Assembly (NCBI GenBank): GCA_002690085.1 | Contig: NZDM01000025.1 | Location: 39,893 to 47,992, forward strand | Direction: 5' to 3' | From: Flavobacteriaceae bacterium | GTDB lineage: Bacteria; Bacteroidota; Bacteroidia; Flavobacteriales; Flavobacteriaceae | Length of the DNA: 8,100 bases | Shown: piece by piece, positions 6,360 through 8,100 of the stretch | Layout: each line of letters begins with the position of its first letter | How positions within the stretch are numbered: position 1 is the stretch's first letter | Made by a program: the position numbers and the translations under genes | Notes under the pieces: generated by a model | Database searches by the model: none | What the model saw: only the letters and a program-made list of their open reading frames with translations | What the model was told of the DNA's origin: nothing

Positions 6360-8033
6360 ATGAACCAATTACTTGTAGCAGCTACTTCTGTTTTAGAAGG
6401 TTTTGACTGGATTGTCCTGGCCATTTATTTTTTAGCATTGGTAGCTGTTGCTGTATGGGTTGTTATTCAAAAAAACAACAATACTGAAGATTACTTTTTA
6501 GCTGGCCGCAATGTGGGCTGGTTTGTTATAGGAGCCTCTATTTTTGCGTCCAATATAGGATCAGAACACGTCGTTGGTCTTGCAGGGACTGGATTTGAAT
6601 CTGGAACCCCGATGGCACATTATGAGCTTCACGCCTGGATTGTTTTATTGTTAGGCTGGTTCTTTCTACCATTTTACATAAGAAGTGGCGCCTTTACAAT
6701 GCCAGAATTTTTAGAAAAAAGATTCGACAGCCGCTCGCGCTGGTTTTTATCTGTTTTCTCTTTGGTTGCCTACGTACTCACAAAGGTTTCTGTGACCATA
6801 TATGCCGGTGGTATTGTAGTGTCTGAATTACTAGCCATTCCATTTTGGTATGGCGCCATTGGTATTGTAATTTTTACTGGTATTTACACGGTTATTGGGG
6901 GGATGAAAGCGGTTATATACACCGAAACACTTCAAACCATTGTTTTGATTTTAGGCTCTGTCATCATCACTTATTTGGGGTTGCAAGAAGTGGGGGGGTG
7001 GTCTCAGTTGCGAGAAACTGTTACAGCTGTCAGTCCAGAGCATTTTAATATGTGGCGTCCTATGTCGGATCCGCAGTTTCCATGGACAGGCTTGCTTATA
7101 GGGGGCACAATTGTTGGAATTTGGTATTGGTGTACAGATCAATATATTGTACAGCGTACTTTGGCCGCTAATAACATAAAGATTGGAAGACGCGGCGCTA
7201 TTTTTGGTGCCTATTTAAAGTTATTACCCATTTTGATTTTCTTAGTGCCTGGTATCATTGCTTTTGCATTGTCCATACAAAACCCTGAGGTTTTTTCTGT
7301 TGAAAAAGCGGACCGCGCCTTTCCAATGCTTGTCAAAACACTCTTGCCAGTCGGATTGAAAGGCTTGGTCGCAGGCGGGTTGATGGCAGCACTTATGAGT
7401 TCTTTAGCCTCTGTATTCAATTCATGCTCTACCATCTTTACCATTGATATATACAAAAAACTTCATCCTAATAAGTCCGAAAAATCCTTGCTCCAAATAG
7501 GTAAAATAGCCACAGGATTTATTGTATGTTTAGGTATTATTTGGATTCCTATAATGGAAAAAATAGGCGGTGGGGTTATGTATCAATATCTACAAAATGT
7601 CCAGTCCTACATTGCACCACCTGTAACCGCTGTTTTTTTGTTGGGTATTGTTTGGAAACGCGTCAACTCCATAGCGGCCATTACAACATTATTGGCAGGA
7701 TTTGTTCTGTTGGTTATACGTTTAGGGTCAGAGATATATTTTCAACCACAAATTACTTCAGGCGAAGCGGTTGCCCACGCCTTGTATGACTTTGCAACCA
7801 TTAACTTTGCCCATATGGCTATTTTTATGTTTATTTTCTCTGTCATTTTATGTTTATCTACAAGTTTATTGACCACAGCACCAGATTATAAAACCATTGT
7901 TGGCTTGTCTTTTGGGACGCTTACCGACGAACAAAAACAAGCCCATAAAAACAGTTATAACACCATTGATGTGGTGCTCTCAGTTCTTTTGGTTTTTCTT
8001 GTTGTTGGAATTTTGTGTTACTTTACGGGGTAG
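6360..8033 (+). CDS. Sodium:solute symporter, SGLT type, probable xylose importer
   Basis: The 557-residue inner-membrane protein belongs to the SSS family (LeuT fold, about 14 membrane segments) and resembles sodium/glucose and sodium/galactose cotransporters. Visible marks are the EDYFLAGRN motif (43-51), FASNIGSEHVVGLAG (62-76) in the first core helix, with Asn65 and His70 at sugar-site/gate positions as in animal SGLTs, Glu89 in HYELHAW, FTMPEFLEKRF, and SSLASVFNS with Ser347/Ser348, which correspond to the Na2-site serines of vSGLT. Polar IDIYKKL follows, as in relatives. The gene starts 27 bp after xylA with no promoter-like element between, so it probably shares the xylB transcript. 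Uptake of xylose by sodium symport is inferred from the neighbours; glucose, galactose or another monosaccharide cannot be excluded from sequence. Confidence 0.9.
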   Translation: MNQLLVAATSVLEGFDWIVLAIYFLALVAVAVWVVIQKNNNTEDYFLAGRNVGWFVIGASIFASNIGSEHVVGLAGTGFESGTPMAHYELHAWIVLLLGWFFLPFYIRSGAFTMPEFLEKRFDSRSRWFLSVFSLVAYVLTKVSVTIYAGGIVVSELLAIPFWYGAIGIVIFTGIYTVIGGMKAVIYTETLQTIVLILGSVIITYLGLQEVGGWSQLRETVTAVSPEHFNMWRPMSDPQFPWTGLLIGGTIVGIWYWCTDQYIVQRTLAANNIKIGRRGAIFGAYLKLLPILIFLVPGIIAFALSIQNPEVFSVEKADRAFPMLVKTLLPVGLKGLVAGGLMAALMSSLASVFNSCSTIFTIDIYKKLHPNKSEKSLLQIGKIATGFIVCLGIIWIPIMEKIGGGVMYQYLQNVQSYIAPPVTAVFLLGIVWKRVNSIAAITTLLAGFVLLVIRLGSEIYFQPQITSGEAVAHALYDFATINFAHMAIFMFIFSVILCLSTSLLTTAPDYKTIVGLSFGTLTDEQKQAHKNSYNTIDVVLSVLLVFLVVGILCYFTG

Positions 8034-8064
8034 TATTTTTTTGAAATTAACCAATAAAAAAATA

Positions 8065-8100
8065 ATGAAGATATACAGGACTATTTTTGTTTGCTTGATC
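8065..8100 (+). CDS. Start of a further gene, probably exported protein (3' end outside window)
   Basis: An ATG at 8065 opens a frame that runs to the window end and encodes MKIYRTIFVCLI. The Lys/Arg start followed by a hydrophobic run, with a Cys at residue 9, is what a signal peptide or lipoprotein signal would begin with. It lies 31 bp after the symporter stop behind an A-rich leader (AATAAAAAAATA), like the other starts here. Twelve codons are too few to name a product; a further secreted glycosidase would fit the locus, but that is inference only. Confidence 0.5.
   Translation, partial: MKIYRTIFVCLI

Noticed and set aside
8034..8043. TATTTTTTTG after the symporter stop as a promoter -7 element for the last gene.
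   Set aside because: There are two bases too many between TA and TTTG to fit TAnnTTTG, and no -33 element was found; it is a T-run in AT-rich DNA.
1..8100. CRISPR arrays, tRNA or rRNA genes, insertion sequences, phage or defence genes.
   Set aside because: The window is almost filled by metabolic genes; no regularly spaced repeats, cloverleaf-like sequences, transposase motifs or terminal inverted repeats were seen in the short gaps.

Overview
The window is a compact, AT-rich catabolic locus for xylan and xylose. Every gene lies on the + strand. The best guess for the source is a member of the Bacteroidota, most likely a flavobacterium. The reasons are the A/T-rich leaders without Shine-Dalgarno sequences before every start codon, a TAnnTTTG-type promoter element in the only sizeable gap, and proteins that resemble Bacteroidota versions of their families. 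Genus and species cannot be read from the sequence.

Layout: (1) 1-875, the 3' part of a GH10 endo-xylanase whose start lies upstream of the window; (2) 893-2332, a GPH-type (glycoside-pentoside-hexuronide) sugar transporter; (3) 2338-3369, a GH43 glycosidase without a signal peptide. These three are packed with gaps of 17 and 5 bp and look like one transcript. A 143-bp gap (3370-3512) follows, holding a probable promoter, an AT-rich palindrome and a short direct repeat. Next come (4) 3513-5003, a xylulokinase; (5) 5007-6332, a xylose isomerase, 3 bp downstream; (6) 6360-8033, a sodium:solute symporter of the SGLT type; and (7) 8065 to the window end, the first 12 codons of another gene, probably an exported protein.

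Together the genes describe a complete route. The GH10 enzyme cuts xylan outside the cytoplasm. The GPH transporter brings in xylo-oligosaccharides. The cytoplasmic GH43 enzyme releases xylose or arabinose. Free xylose can also enter through the SGLT-type symporter. Xylose isomerase and xylulokinase then convert xylose to xylulose 5-phosphate for the pentose phosphate pathway. The functions of the enzymes rest on visible catalytic residues; the transporter substrates are inferred from context.

Nothing here looks like a new class of system. The points worth a second look are sequence details: loss of the MelB-type cation-site aspartates in the GPH transporter, an altered residue pair beside the catalytic acid of the GH43 enzyme, and the short regulatory gap before xylB.
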